DNA of 64,000 nucleotides from Colocasia esculenta (Eukaryota > Streptophyta > Magnoliopsida > Alismatales > Araceae), in NCBI GenBank assembly GCA_014218235.1, contig CM024760.1:66900961-66964960 (forward strand). The letters are read 5' to 3'. The translations under genes and the position numbers were made by a program. Shown one piece after another: positions 43,922-56,540 of the stretch. Positions within the stretch are counted from its first letter, which is position 1. Each line of letters opens with the position of its first letter. The notes under the pieces were generated by a model. The model saw only the letters and a program-made list of their open reading frames with translations. It did no database searches and was not told the origin of the DNA.

Positions 43922-46228
43922 TGTAAGACTCAACCCCCTTGGGACCTTTGACCCCGTCCTCAGGGTCACGACAGGCACCCTGGTTGTGACGTGGTCGCGC
44001 TAGAGAGGCCTGCCGTGACAGTTTTAGGTCGTGACGAACCTGACCATTGCCTTCTCGTTACGACGGGGGTGGCCATCGCGTCCTTGTTGCGGCGTCTGAT
44101 GGCGTCGTGACTGCTTTTATGATAGATGTGAAGAACGACTTTGTCGGGTGTCAGGAACGCACAGCGTTGACGTGACCTGGTCAGCCGTCGCGTTTGCTTT
44201 TCCGATCTTCAAGGTTTGACCGCCTTTTTGGGGTTGCACCGGGGGCTGCCGTCGTGACATGGTCACGACGCCTAGGGGCATCGCGACACGTTGGTTGTCG
44301 TGCTGGGTCAGCCCATCGTGTTCTGGGGGCCGTCGGTTTAAAACCGAATGCCGCGCCCCATTCTCCCCTCTCCCCTTTCTCTCCTTCTTCTTCCCCTCTC
44401 CCTCCCTCCATGCTCTCTTGCAGTTCTCTTAGCCGTTCTTCATGCTCGAGGTGTTCGTGTTGAGGCGGTGTCACCTTGGTTGTGCAGAGGCTGTGTTCGT
44501 GTTGCGTGGAGCGAGGAGGTGGTGGTCATTCCTATGTGAAGGCCCCAACGGGTCGGCTCTACACGTGGAGGTAGAGACTCTTGATCCTCTCACTCTAAGC
44601 ATGCTCCCTTCCCCCTTTAGATCACATTTTCCCAGTGATTTGGGGCTTGGGAGTGTGAGGAATCCATGCTCGAGGTTGAGTGAGGTTTTCCTTCAAGTGT
44701 AGATTCATGTGAATCCATGTTTGTGGGGCTCTAAGGGTGGTTTGGAGGGATTTACAGCTTTCATACATGTTGCACATGCTCCCCTCCCCCTGTGGAATGT
44801 TTATTTCATGTTCTTGGGGTGGTTTCCGGAGGGACTACTCCGGAACCCCCCTCTGCTGAAGACGCGACCACTATAGAGGTCACGATGTTATCGCGAGAGC
44901 CTGGCTGGTCGCGACATGATCGCGACACTCTTGGGTGTCGTGACCTGGTCACGACAACAAGGGCCGCCACGACAGTGTCACGACAGGGAAGGGCGTCGCG
45001 ACAAGGTTACGACGGCCCGATGCGTCGTGACTATAGCCAAGAGACTAGTTTTGGTCTTCACCGTTTCTACTTCTTTTACTGTACCCGTGGCACCTGTTCT
45101 AGTTCCCTAGTATGATCCTACACTAGTCTTCGCCCGGTGCACGGCACTTGAGGGCTTCTCTCGTGAGAGAGGTTGTTACCATTGCCTAGGACCCCCATCC
45201 TCGTGCGCCTTAGAGGGAGCGTTCGGGGCGACGAGTGTACTCGAGTCACGGACTCTGTAATGAGGGGAAAACGGTGGTTTGGACGGCGGCGTCGAGTTGT
45301 TTGTAGAGCTCTCTTGGTTAGGCCTGGGACACCGAGGATGGCCGGAGTTCTACCCGATGCAGGCTAGCCAGTCCTTTTTTTCACTGCCTTGCTCTTTACG
45401 GCCCCAGAACTGCTTAGAGAGGCCAGCCGTGGGACCGTTGTTCGGCCAGACTACGGCAGTTATTGTTGTGCATTTTGTGTCCTACCTGCTCTAACGAGAC
45501 GTGAGGGTCAGGACCTGGGTCGAGGGTAAGACGTCGGTGGGCACACTTGATCTTTGACCTGTGGTAGCATTTTCCATAGCTAGTGTTCCTTGTCCAGGTG
45601 GGGTTCCCCCTGTCTGTGTTTTACTAGCCATGTGGTGGTCACGACGAGCAGTCATACGAAGTTTCCGACCGTGTTATACTTCCGTACTGCGCTAGTTGTA
45701 GCTTCACTTCTGCACTTCCGTTCGTAGGTAGATGATATAAACTATTGTTATTTTAATTGTTATATATATTCTTCTGCCTGTTAGAGCCAGTAGGAGATTG
45801 GTAGTCCCTACTGAGCTTATGTTGTGAAGCTCATCCCTCCTTTTTCCCAGGTGAGACTTCTCAGCAGTAGCAAGGCGCGCGCTGGGCAGAGGAGACAGGG
45901 CGGTAGGCGAGGACCCCGTAGCTAGCAGTGGTTCCCCTTTTCAGTGTACGTCACCCTCGAGGTATGCCCCTAAGGGACTTGTTCTTCCCCTGCCTCTTAC
46001 TTGTACTAGCGTGCGTGCGTTGGGACTGTACTTAGAGCGGTACACAGCGGTCCACTCTCTTTTCTGTTTCCGCTTGTACACTTCTAGTTTAGCAGTTGAC
46101 GTTTACTTCCATTACATATCCTATTAGATATATATTATAGCCCTTCTGGGTCTCCGGATCCATGGGCGGCGACTACAAAAATTGGGTCCTCTGCGTGGGC
46201 CGAGGGTTAGGTTCTCTGGGTCGTTACA
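43922..46228 (+). mobile_element. Solo LTR of the gypsy2 family inside gypsy2 RT
   Basis: A 2307-bp LTR, TGTAAGACTCAACCCC...GGTCGTTACA, with no primer site or internal region. Flanks are GAGAA (43917-43921) and GAGCA (46229-46233), a 5-bp duplication with one mismatch. The RT codons LSWE and QPT rejoin across it. CpG-palindrome tracts (GTCGCGAC, GGTCACGAC, CGTCGTGAC) lie at 43960-44330 and 44860-45040. CAGGTGAGAC is at about 45849. Small frames inside are not genes. Confidence 0.85.
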
Positions 46229-46429
46229 GAGCAGCCCACTTTAGTGTCAGAGGTTTGCAGCTTTCTGGGTTTGGCAGGCTATTATAGGGGTTCATCCAGG
46301 ATTTTTCCAGGATTGCATAGCCGTTGACCAAGTTGATCAGGCTTGAGACCAGATTTATTTGGACTGAGGACTGCGAGCGGAGTTTCCAGGAGCTGAAGAC
46401 GAGGTTGACTTCAGCACCAGTGTTGGTCT
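46229..46429 (+). pseudogene. Gypsy2 RT end and RNase H start
   Basis: Continues with SFLGLAGYYR-like sequence (VCSFLGLAGYYRGFIQDFSR), then a TAG, then FIWTEDCERSFQELKTRLTS, the typical RT/RNase H junction of gypsy pol. It is ended by the SIRE2 LTR at 46430. Confidence 0.85.
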
Positions 46430-48659
46430 TGATGGTCAGTATATCTCCATATAATTTTATTTATTATATATAATTTTTGGTGATTAACAAAATCTCAATA
46501 AATATTTCCTAACAAATTCTTTTCAAGTTTATCCACAGGAAATAATTCAAGCAAAATCTGTAAGTTACTCTCATACACTGTCATTCAAAGTTCAGAGCAT
46601 GCATTTCTTCTAAGTACACAACGACTTCCTTTATAAAACAATGATTTCATAAGAGAAACAACGATTTCATAAGTAAAACAACGATTTCCATCTCTACAAC
46701 AATTTCATAAAAGAAACAACGATTTCCATCGCTACAACGATTTCATAAGTGAAACATCGATTACCATCGCTATAACGATTTCTTAAGTAAAACAATGATT
46801 TCCATCGCTACAACGATTTCATAAGTGAAACATCGATTTCCATCGCTATAACGATTTCTTAAGTAAAACAACGATTTCTATTGCTACAACAATTTCATAA
46901 GTGAAACAACGATTTCCATCGCTACAATGATTTCATAAGTAAAACAACGATTTGATCGAAAACAACGATTTGCTCATACTTAAACAACGATTTGATAAAA
47001 AATAATGATTCACTTATACTTAAATAACGATTTGATCGAAAACAACAATTAGCTTATACTTAAACAACGATTTGATCGAAAACAACGATTCGCTTATACT
47101 TAACAACGATTTGATAAAAATAACGATTCACTTACACTTAAACAACGATTTGATTGAAAACAACAATTTGCCTTCATTTAAACAATGATTTGATCACAAA
47201 CAACGATTTGGTCGCAAACAAAGATTTGTCTTCACTTGAACAACGATTTCAGCCTAACAACGATTTCAGTATTGAAACAACGATTTCATGATCGATTTTG
47301 TTCAAATAACAATTTAATGATTGATTTCTGTAAAACAACGATTTCATCTGCTCATCGATTTCTGTTTAAGTAATAACTTTATACAGAACATCGATTTCAT
47401 TATATTTATACATGGACTATATTCACATGACATCAACTTTGTTTCAACATGGATTACATTCTCACATGATTATACCAATATCATACAGAATGCTCTATGT
47501 ATAGCTCTTGTAAAGTATTGCTCTATCTCTTGTTGTCATGTATATGATTAAGACTTTGTGGATTTCAAAATTCTTCCCGCACATCATGGTGTACTTGATC
47601 ATTTATTGTGATAGTATAATATTTTCACACGAAATATTCTTGCTTACTTTATGTGTCACATAGAGTCTTGATTTGTGTGATGTTAGAATGACCTTTCCTG
47701 CTTGTCATATCTTCATATTGCACGACTACCAACGTTGACTGACAATTTAGACAAAAAGGAGTTGTCCAGGTATCAGTATTTTTCTCATGCAGGGCTTCTT
47801 GTAGTAAAGCACGTCAAAGATGGATCTGTCAACTTGTCAGAAGGATAAAAGATTTAGAAGAACTTTCCCTGAAGGTGTAAGGATCAATCCAAGCATCTAT
47901 GGTTGCAGGTTCACCTCTCCACGCCTACGACCAGTCTCTCTAACGTGCATGAAGCTGTGAGACAACGGGCATCTGAACGGCTACTACAACGGTCAAAATA
48001 ATACACAGAAGATAAATAGAAGACTGATGACTCCATGCAAGATATGAAGATCATTTTTGAATTCTTGAGTCTTTGAAAAGCTTGAAGCCATAGTCTCCTA
48101 AAAAAAAACAAGAGCAAGCTCATCCACTCCAACCTTCCATAGCTCTTAGCTCTCAGAGTTCATTCCATTTTTCTTTTGAGAGCTAGCGTAGGTCTGAGAG
48201 AGAGAGTTCATTCAAGATTATTGGTCTCTCTAGACTTTGCTTCAGATCAAGCATTGTCTATAAGCTTGGTCTTGGGGCCCTTCTCTTTCAACAAGATTGT
48301 TGTGGGCTTTCCTCTTTGGGTGTGAAGAGAAGACCTGTGGAATAGGTGGTGTAATTCCTCTTCTGGTAGAAAAGAGAAGGCCAGCTATTGCTGGATGTGT
48401 AAGTGTCTATAAGGGGGCTGTACCCTTGTTTAGTAGAAACCTAAGTTGTTACTTGGGGACTGGACATAGGACTCCTTGGTATAGGAGGCCCAAACCAGGA
48501 TAAAATTTCCTACATTTTTGTGTGATTTCTTACTTGTCTTTATTCCGCACTAACTGTTCAACTTAGCATTTTCTGTCAAGCGTTTTTATTTACAGGTATT
48601 TGTCTAAAAGATTTTTAGCAATCTATTCACCCCCCTCTGGGCTTGCTATCTGGGCAATA
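46430..48659 (+). repeat. SIRE2 5' LTR
   Basis: A 2230-bp LTR beginning TGATGGTCAGTATATC and ending ...TATCTGGGCAATA before the primer site; the usual terminal CA reads TA. The U3 half carries the AACGATTT array. The 3' third carries the conserved block 'aggactcctt...ggcccaaaccaggata' and the poly-C 'attcacccccctctgg' end motif shared with other SIRE LTRs. Confidence 0.8.
46615..47400. repeat. U3 array of AACGATTT repeats in the SIRE2 LTR
   Basis: More than thirty copies of 'aacaacgatttcataagtga' and 'cttaaacaacgatttgatcg' variants, typically 20-23 bp apart. The core AACGATTT equals the core of the SIRE1 array in element orientation. Confidence 0.9.
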
Positions 48660-48660
48660 A

Positions 48661-48674
48661 GTGGTATCAGAGCC
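48661..48674 (+). promoter_or_regulatory. SIRE2 primer binding site
   Basis: GTGGTATCAGAGCC, with a perfect 12-base match to the initiator tRNA-Met 3' end, immediately after the 5' LTR. Confidence 0.9.
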
Positions 48675-48720
48675 AAGTCTCTTTAAGAAAGAAGATCTCA
48701 CGATCTTAGAGCAAAGATAA

Positions 48721-50430
48721 ATGGCAGATCAAGGGTATGCAGAAGGTCAGTCTGTCAACAGACCTCCGCTATTTGATGGTGAAGACTACAACTATTGGAA
48801 GACTCGGATGGAGTTCTTCCTTCAAGGTCTCGATTTCTAACTATGGTCAATCATTGAAGAAGGAGATCTCTTGGTAACCAATGAAAGTGACAAATGGACA
48901 GATGAAGACAAGAAGAAGATATCCCTAAACAACAAAGCAAAGAGCATACTGTGTTGTGCTCTTAGTATGAAAGAGTTCAACAGAATTTCCGCCTGCAAAT
49001 CAGCCATGGAAATGTGGAAAAAACTAAGGCTCACATACGAAGGAACTGATAAGGTAAAAGAAACAAAAATAGACATACTGGTAGCTCAATACGAGAGATT
49101 TCAAATGCAATCTAGAGAGTCAATTACTCAAATGTACAACAGATTCACTGACATCACAAACGGTCTGGCTGGGCTTGGAAAAACATATGATATCAGAGAT
49201 ATGGTGAGAAAGATATTAAGATCCCTGCCAGCCTCGTGGACTCCAAAGGTGACAGCCATAGAAGAAACAAATGATCTTAGGAGAATGTCACTCGAGAAAC
49301 TCATTGGGTCTTTAATGGCTCATGAAATAAATATGGAAAGGCTGGGAGAATCCTCTAGTAAAAAGAAGCACAACAACGCTCTCAAAGCCACAGAAGACAC
49401 ATCTGATGGTGAATCAGACAGTGATAAAAGCAATGCAAGTAGTGAAGATTAGGAAGCATTTCTTTCCAGAAGACTGCAGCGCATTCTAGCCAAGAAGAAG
49501 TACCAGTCAGAAAGAAGATACTTCAAGAAAGGGAAAGACTTCAAAAGATTAGAAGGAAAAGAAGTCAAGAAGTCTAAGCCTATATGCTACGAGTGCAAGA
49601 AGCCTGGACACATCAAAGCTGATTGTCCAAAATTGAAGAAACCTGAGTCCAAGAAGAAGGACAACTCAAAGAAGTTTAAAATATACAAAAAGAAAGCCAT
49701 GGCTGCTGTATGGAACAATGAATACGACTTAGACAGTGAGTCAAGCTCCAGCGAAGAAGAAGAAGAGAAGGCCAACCTGGCTTTCATGACAAGCATTGAA
49801 GACAAGGTAACCTCTGACTCATCTTTCACTTCATGTAATGAATCAGATTCAGATAGTCTAGAAGATGCATTCAATGAATTGTACAGTAAGTATAAAGATG
49901 TATGTAAGCTATTAAAAACCACCAAGAAAAATTATGCATGCTTAGAGATCACCAACTCGGATTTAAAATCTGAAACTAAGCAACTAGAAAAACAAATCTT
50001 TGAATTAAAAAGAAGAAATGAATTGTTATGTGAAGATCTAAAAGTTAAAAATGAACAAATAACAAACCTGGAAAACCAGGAAACTATAAGTAAGCTTAAG
50101 AAGGAAATTGACACACTAACAAAAGGCAATGGATATCTAACTAATACAATTGGAAAATTCACAAATGGTAAATCATCTCTAATATTAAAAGGAGCAAGAA
50201 GATTAGGTAAGAAAAAGCATGGTTTAAGATACATTCACCAGACAATGAAGAAACAATCATTCATCCTAAAATCTATCCAATGCCAAAATTTGTAACCGAA
50301 TAAAATACTACTGTAAATCTAACATTAAATATAGGCCAATTAAAATAAAAAATAATATATCATGCTGTAGTCATTGTAATAAATTAGGACACACTAAAAT
50401 AACCTGTACAACTAAACACTTGAAGTAGAT
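48721..50430 (+). pseudogene. SIRE2 gag
   Basis: ATG at 48721 (MADQGYAEGQSVNRPPLFDG), then YWKTRMEFFLQGLDF and a stop. The UBN2-type capsid continues at 48871-49452, a CCHC knuckle CYECKKPGHIKADCP is at about 49585-49632, an acidic Ser-rich stretch at about 49730-49870, and a long coiled coil at about 49890-50140. A second knuckle CSHCNKLGHTKITC lies at about 50362-50405. Two knuckles flanking a coiled coil make this Gag unusually long for copia but match SIRE1. The ATG is 48 bp after the primer site. At least three stops or shifts occur. Confidence 0.85.
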
Positions 50431-51960
50431 TCCTAAAAGAAAAAATGAGGAAACTAACCAACAAGGACCCAGAAGAATTTGGGTACCTAAATCTTAGTGA
50501 TCTATTGCAAGAAAGCCTTAGAGCATCAAAGTGGTACCTAGACAGCAGGTGCTCAAGGCACATGACTGGCAACAGAAGATTGTTCTCGCACATCAAAGAA
50601 GAAGAAGGGACAATAACCTATGGCAATAATGGAAAAGGATCAGTAATAGGTTGTGGATCCATTGGAAGTCAAGACAGAACCATCATAGAAGATGTCCTAT
50701 GCGTCAAAGGACTCAAGCACAATCTCATAAGCATTATCCAGCTGTGTGACAAAGGTCACCAAATCAAATTTTAGGAGTCTAAGTGCCTTATTATGAAGGA
50801 TGGTGTAACTGTGTTCGAAGCCAGCAGAGAAAAGAACCTGTAAGTACTGCATCTAGAAGAACTGAAGGATCAAGACATTTGTCTAGCAGCAAGTAAAGAT
50901 CAAATTACAGAATTATGGCACAGAAGGTTAGGTCACTGCAGCTTGGATGGAATAAGAAAGCTCATCAAACATGATCTAGTGGAAGGACTGCCGAAAATAA
51001 ATGCAAGATTGGATAGCATTTGTGGACCATGTGCAAAAGGGAAGTATGCAAAATCCTCCTTCAAATCAAAGATAGTGGTCACTACCTCCAAACCACTAGA
51101 ATTGCTACACATGGATTTGTTTGGACCAATGAGAACAACTAGCCTGGGAGGAAAGAATTTTGGATTTGTAATAGTTGATGATTATTCAAGATTTACATGG
51201 GTATCCTTCTTAGAACACAAAGATGACACATTCAAAAGTTTTGTGAAGTTCAGTAAGCTAGTTCAAAAGGATAAGAAGTTCAACATAATAAGTATCGCTC
51301 AGATCATGGAGGAGAATTCCAAAATGATAAATTTGCAGAATTTTGTGATGATCAAGGTATAGAGCACAACTTCTCAGCTCCAAGGACACCTCAGCAAAAT
51401 GGAGTTAGCTGAGAGGAAGAATAGAACATTGTTAGATATGGCTAGGACCATGCTATCAGAATACAACCTACCCAGATATTTTTGAGCAGAAGCCATAAAT
51501 ACAGCGTGCTACATTATAAAAAGGATCATGATCAGGCCAATCCTGAAGAAGACTGCTTATGAACTATACAAGTAAAGAAAGCCCAAGATCAGCCATCAGA
51601 ACATTCGGTTGTCCATGCTTCATTCACAACAATGGTAAGAAAGACTTAGGTAAGCTGGATTCCAAATCTGATGAAGGAATCTTCATGGGGTACACTTCTA
51701 AACCCAAGGCTATAGAGTTTTTAATAAAAGCACTTTATTAATTGAACAAACTATTCATGTTATCTTTGATGAAACTAACCCTTCCTTGAGAAAGGAAGTA
51801 GACAGTGATGATGAAAATGTGAAAAAATATATCCAAAAAAAAGAAAGATACATCTATCAAGGATAATGAAGATCCACCCTGGAAGAACTGCAACAAAAGG
51901 AAATTATGCATGATGATCTTCTAAAGGAATGGAGATACAGGAAGGATCACCAAAAGGACA
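50431..51960 (+). pseudogene. SIRE2 protease and integrase
   Basis: The protease has KWYLDSRCSRHMTGNRRLF (about 50529); the catalytic triplet D-S-G reads D-S-R. The GAG-pre-integrase domain (LWHRRLGHCSLDGIRKL, about 50915) with its Cys pair, then the integrase core LLHMDLFGPMRTT and FVIVDDYSRFTWVSFLE (about 51100-51215), then the C-terminal FGCPCFIHNNGKKDLGKLD (51600-51670). Stops at about 50774 and 51361 and frame shifts beyond 51300 disrupt it. The third catalytic residue region (about 51400) lies in a shifted frame. Confidence 0.85.
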
Positions 51961-53498
51961 ACATCATTGGAGATCCAACAGTTGGGGTAAGAACAAGAGG
52001 TAATGTTATTCCTTGTGATTACTTAGCTTTTGTATCTCAAATAGAGCCAAAGACAGTCAATGAAGCATTGTCTGATGAATCCTGGATTTTAGCCATGCAA
52101 GATGAACTTAATCAGTTCAGGAGAAATCAGGTTTGGTCCCTTGTTCCGAGACCATCAGATCATCCTGTGATTAGCACCAAATGGGTGTTCAGAAACATAT
52201 TGGATGAAGCTGGTGTTATCACTAGAAATAAGGCCAGACTGGTTGCTCAAGGCTACTCCCAAGAGGAAGGCATAGATTTCAATGAAACCTATGCACCAGT
52301 GGCTAGACTAGAGGCCATTAGAATGTTACTTGCTTATGCATGTGCATTAGATTTAAAACTTTTTCAAATAGATGTTAAGTCTGCATTTTTAAATAGTTAT
52401 ATAAAGGAGGAAGTTTATGTAGAACAACCTCCTGGTTTTGATGATTTTATTTTCTAAATCATGTTTTCAAATTGCATAAGGCATTATACGGTTTAAAACA
52501 AGCACCTAGAGCATGGTATGAAAGGCTTAGTGCATTCTTATTAAACCATGGATTTATCAGAGGATAGGTAGATAGCACATTGTTCATTAAATCAAAATCT
52601 AAGAACATATTACTTGTGCAAATTTATGTAGATGATATTATATTTGGATCTACTGATGAATCTCTGTGCAAGTACTTTGAGAAGCTTATGCAGGGAGAGT
52701 TTGAAATGAGCATGATGGGAGAGCTCAACTATTTTCTTGGATTACAAATTAAGCAAGGCAAAGAAGGCACACACATTTGTCAATCAAAATATACCAAAGA
52801 ATTGTTGAAGAAATTTGGATTCGACAATGCCAAACCACTGTCCACTCCAATGAGCACATCCACAGGTTAGACAGTGATAAGGAAGGTAAGAAAGTTGATC
52901 AAAACTTTATAGAGGCATGATAGGTTCATTATTGTATTTAACCGCCAGTAGACCTATATTTGTTTAGTGTATGCATGTGTGCAAGATACCAGTCTGATCC
53001 CAAAGAATCCCATCTAATATCTGTTAAAAGAATATTTAGATATTTAGCTAAAACTCATGATCTAGGTCTATGGTATCCAAAATCATATGGAATTAGTTTA
53101 GTTGGATATTCTGATGCTGACTACGCTGGATGCAAAGTAGATAGAAAAAGTACCAGTGGTGGTTGTCAATTTCTTGCAGGATGCTTGATTTCGTGGTCCT
53201 CAAAGAAGCAAAATTCAGTAACACTATCAATAGCTGAACCTGAATACGTAGCTGCTGGAAGCTATTGCACTTAACTCTTATGGATCAAACAACATCTTGA
53301 GGATTATGGATTGCACATCAAGACCATCCCATTACTGTATGACAACACAAGTGTGATAAATCTCACGAAAAATCTAGTACAACACTCTAGGACGAAACAC
53401 ATAAAGGTCAAATATCATTTTATTAGAGATCATGTAGCTAATGGTAACATAAATATTTCTTTCATAGATACTCTGAATCAGTTAGCAAATATCTTTAC
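51961..53498 (+). pseudogene. SIRE2 RT and RNase H (cut by gypsy3)
   Basis: RT: ESWILAMQDELNQFRRNQVW, ARLVAQGYSQEEGIDFNETY, FQIDVKSAFLNSYIKEEVYV, then after a stop at 52457 the catalytic YVDDIIFGS (about 52627) and YFLGLQIKQGKEGTH. RNase H: RYLAKTHDLGLWYPKSYG, GYSDADYAGCKVDRKSTSGG (about 53104), and the usual TAEAEY reads IAEPEY (53235). The final HSRTKHIKVKYHFIRDH segment runs into the gypsy3 LTR at 53499. Confidence 0.85.
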
Positions 53499-56367
53499 TG
53501 TAACGACCCTCTTTATATCGGTACGTTCTACCAACCCACGTTGATATAGAAAGCGTCGCCACAGTGGGACATTTACCCAACACTAGTACGATAGGCTGAA
53601 TATACACAAATATAAATATCACATGACAGCGGAAAAGAGAGAACTAATGAGATATCTTATTCCATCATCCACATTTTATCCACAGTTCATATAGAGGAAA
53701 GGAAACTAGACATTTCATAACTAAAACAAATGAATTAAGTACATTGTCCACATAAGACTACACAGAGTCCTTTATTACATACTTATGAAAATGAAAATAC
53801 AATGCTAAATCCACAATGTCTCCTACTCCCGCTCTGAGTCGCTCCTAACGACTTCCTCGAAGAAGTAGAAACGTCTGCACCTGTACGCCGAAGCAAGAAT
53901 GAGTCCAAAAGAACTCAACAAGTAACTCTAAACACATTAAACTTACATGCATCACCTAACATTCACATTCTCATACCACACAATCACATATAAGCATGAA
54001 TTTAGCTATTTATGCAAATAGAACCTAAACATGATTTCTACACATGTTACACATGGAATTGTTTAGTACAGAGTGTTCAATAACTTAAAACCTATCACAT
54101 GCTCTCTGCACATTTATCAATATGTTAAACTAAGTTTCATTTAACTACATTTATATTCACATGTTAACATTTGTCATCTTAAACATGGAGTTTATACACA
54201 TAAAGAAGAGACAATTCTAGCATGGATTCTATAATCATATTCACATGAATAACACATTTATACACATGAAAAGCTTGCTGTTTTGCTATGTACATAACAT
54301 ATTCATTAAGAAGTTATCATTTCACATGCTATCACAAGAGTTCATATTAACATATAATCATTTACACAATTTCATAGTTTTCACATGCATATTCTCTTAA
54401 AACACAATTTCACATTATTTAAATGCCGTGACACATAGCCCAAACCACCATTAGAAGGACACACACTAATCATAACACATATCTATCACCTGGGCATTCC
54501 AGTGATAAATCTTAGTTACTGCGTAGAACCGGGAGAAACACTCTCCACCCTAACCAGCGATACTTGTTCGCCTCCAGGATTTAATCCCAATGCCCGTGGG
54601 ACATCACACACTATGAACCTTCCCATGGGGACTTTACCACAGTACAGTTCCACAGCCCTCTAAGGTAGCAGTGTCACCCATTGGCACATTTACACATTTT
54701 CCATTTAAACACACACACAAGTTCACACCATTTTAACCCGTTATTCTCATTTTCACATTCATGCACATGGTTCAGGTTCCCTATCATGGTACTACTATTA
54801 ATAGAACTAAATCAGTCACAACTACAAATTGATTCTTATCATGCTGTAATTACATTAATCATTTTTAATTACACTAAACCATACCATTTTCATGATGAAA
54901 ATATTGTAATCGGTACCTACTGTTATCCAATGAATGTGAAAATTTAACCACAGGTCATTTACTGTTCACATATCATATACGAAGTTTCAAAATTTTTTGA
55001 AATATCCACTATTTAATAATGTTCAAACAATGATATTATCTACGGTTAAAATAGCTCAATTTACATAATTGTTATAATTCAGATCTATAGTTCATGCTCT
55101 ACTGCTACACCTACATCCGTACTAAACATATGCTAATTTCTAGGATTTTAATTATTTTCACACTATTTATAAAAATTTCTACACTAAATAGGCATGCTCA
55201 CTATTTTTGAATTCAGAAAAATGTAATAATTTATACAGCCATCAGAAATTTATCAAATTGTAACAGTACATTCTGATGATGATTTAACTACCATAGAAAA
55301 TTTATGACATCAAACTTTATCACAAAATCATGTAACAGTAATTTAACATGCTCACAACAATGTTTCAGAATTTTCTAGTAATTATTGCACTAAACGAAAA
55401 TTCATCAAAATTTCATAACATACTCCATGGTATATATATATATACTTTATAACATACAAGATTTACCATATATCCTCATGCACAGAATCCCGAAAAATAG
55501 GTTATAAAGGGCAGACAGACCAACTATTTCTGCCGAAGAACTAAACGGCAAAGGGTGGCCGTTTACCAGGTTAACGGCAACAAAGATCACCGCCAACTTA
55601 AGATCTTAACGGCAAGATATCCTGCCGTTAAGTTCCTGTCTGTGCAGAACACAGACTGAACGTCAAAAGATCACTTGAATGGGGGTTCCAGGACACGAGA
55701 AAAATCCGTAAAATTTCTGGGACATACTAGACACATGTAGGGATGATGTGGGTGGGTTACTGCCTTTGATAAAATCCCCAATCGATGTTTTGAGTTGAAG
55801 AAGCTCTCCTCGGCCAGAGCCAAAGAGCCTTCAAATCCTTCTTTATCCGAGTTCCCTGTTGATCTTCACTGCACACCGGCGTGGGGAAGTCATTCCCGGA
55901 TGTTCAGAGTCCTCTCCAGTCGATGCAATCGCCGATTGAAGCTTCCAGTCGCCAGATCAAGGGATTCCAAAATTGGGGTTCGCACATGAAATGCTAGGGT
56001 TTTTGACAAAGGGTCAAAAGGACTTAACTGAGTCCTAATCTGCCTCTTTTATAGGGTTAGGCTTTTAGGAACGCGCTTAGGGTCTAGGTTACCGTTGGGG
56101 GACGGTTTCCTAAACAAGAGGCGAAGATTTCTGGGGCGTTTCCGGATCTGAAATCATAATAGATCTGGGAGGTAAACGTCAACATCAATTGCCGCCCATT
56201 TCTGAGTAGGCGTCCATCGATGTGGCCGCTGATTTATGGTCAACGTCAACTGATGTTGACGCCAACAAGTCGTTTGCACAAAACTTAAAACTGCAGAACT
56301 ATATACATCACACATATGTATATCTATATATAAACAATGCATACATCACAATATTATTAATCATGCA

Positions 56368-56405
<38 letters not shown>

Positions 56406-56495
56406 TATGCACAATACTCTATACATCAATAGTATGTACTTATATACGCATATATACATAAGCAAACACTCAAGATGAAAATCAAGGGCCTTACA
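53499..56495 (-). repeat. Gypsy3 3' LTR (3.0 kb)
   Basis: TGTAACGACCC at the left and ...GGCCTTACA at the right. Its first 335 bp match 61365-61833 almost throughout. CpG inverted repeats lie in the U3 side: AACGGCA/TGCCGTT at about 55552-55645 and GTCAACGTC/GTTGACG at about 56178-56275. A (TA)n run lies at about 56372-56404. CAGGTGCAGACG on the minus strand at about 53886 corresponds to the splice-donor-like block of other gypsy LTRs. No gene. Confidence 0.85.
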
Positions 56496-56512
56496 CCCTC
56501 TCCCCCTTAAAG
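56496..56512 (-). promoter_or_regulatory. Gypsy3 polypurine tract
   Basis: On the minus strand CTTTAAGGGGGAGAGGG abuts the LTR start TGTAAGG, as expected for the plus-strand primer. Confidence 0.8.
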
Positions 56513-56540
56513 AAACTTCGTCCTCGAAGTTAGACCGACA

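Larger units (their letters stand above)
39726..46429 (+). mobile_element. Gypsy2: Ty3/gypsy element, 5'- and 3'-truncated
   Basis: Truncated 5' LTR, degenerate primer site, long Gln-rich gag, protease, RT, and the start of RNase H. It is interrupted by a solo LTR of its own family (43922-46228) and ended by SIRE2 at 46430. Integrase and 3' LTR are absent. The coding region is relatively well preserved apart from many TAG stops. Confidence 0.8.
46430..53498 (+). mobile_element. SIRE2: SIRE/Maximus-like copia element, 3' part displaced
   Basis: 5' LTR, primer site, gag, protease, integrase, RT and RNase H in copia order on the + strand. It is cut in RNase H by gypsy3 at 53499. The remaining pol end, any extra ORF and the 3' LTR are not found in the window. 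The LTR start TGATG...TGATTAACAAAAT and the protein sequence show it is related to, but a different family from, SIRE1. Better preserved than SIRE1. Confidence 0.85.

Noticed and set aside
44181..44474. 97-codon minus and 89-codon plus frames in the solo LTR
   Set aside because: They lie in GC-rich LTR sequence with no conserved domain and no counterpart in the other LTR copy.
46615..47400. Possible centromeric satellite
   Set aside because: The repeat is confined to the U3 part of one LTR and is much shorter than typical centromeric monomers.
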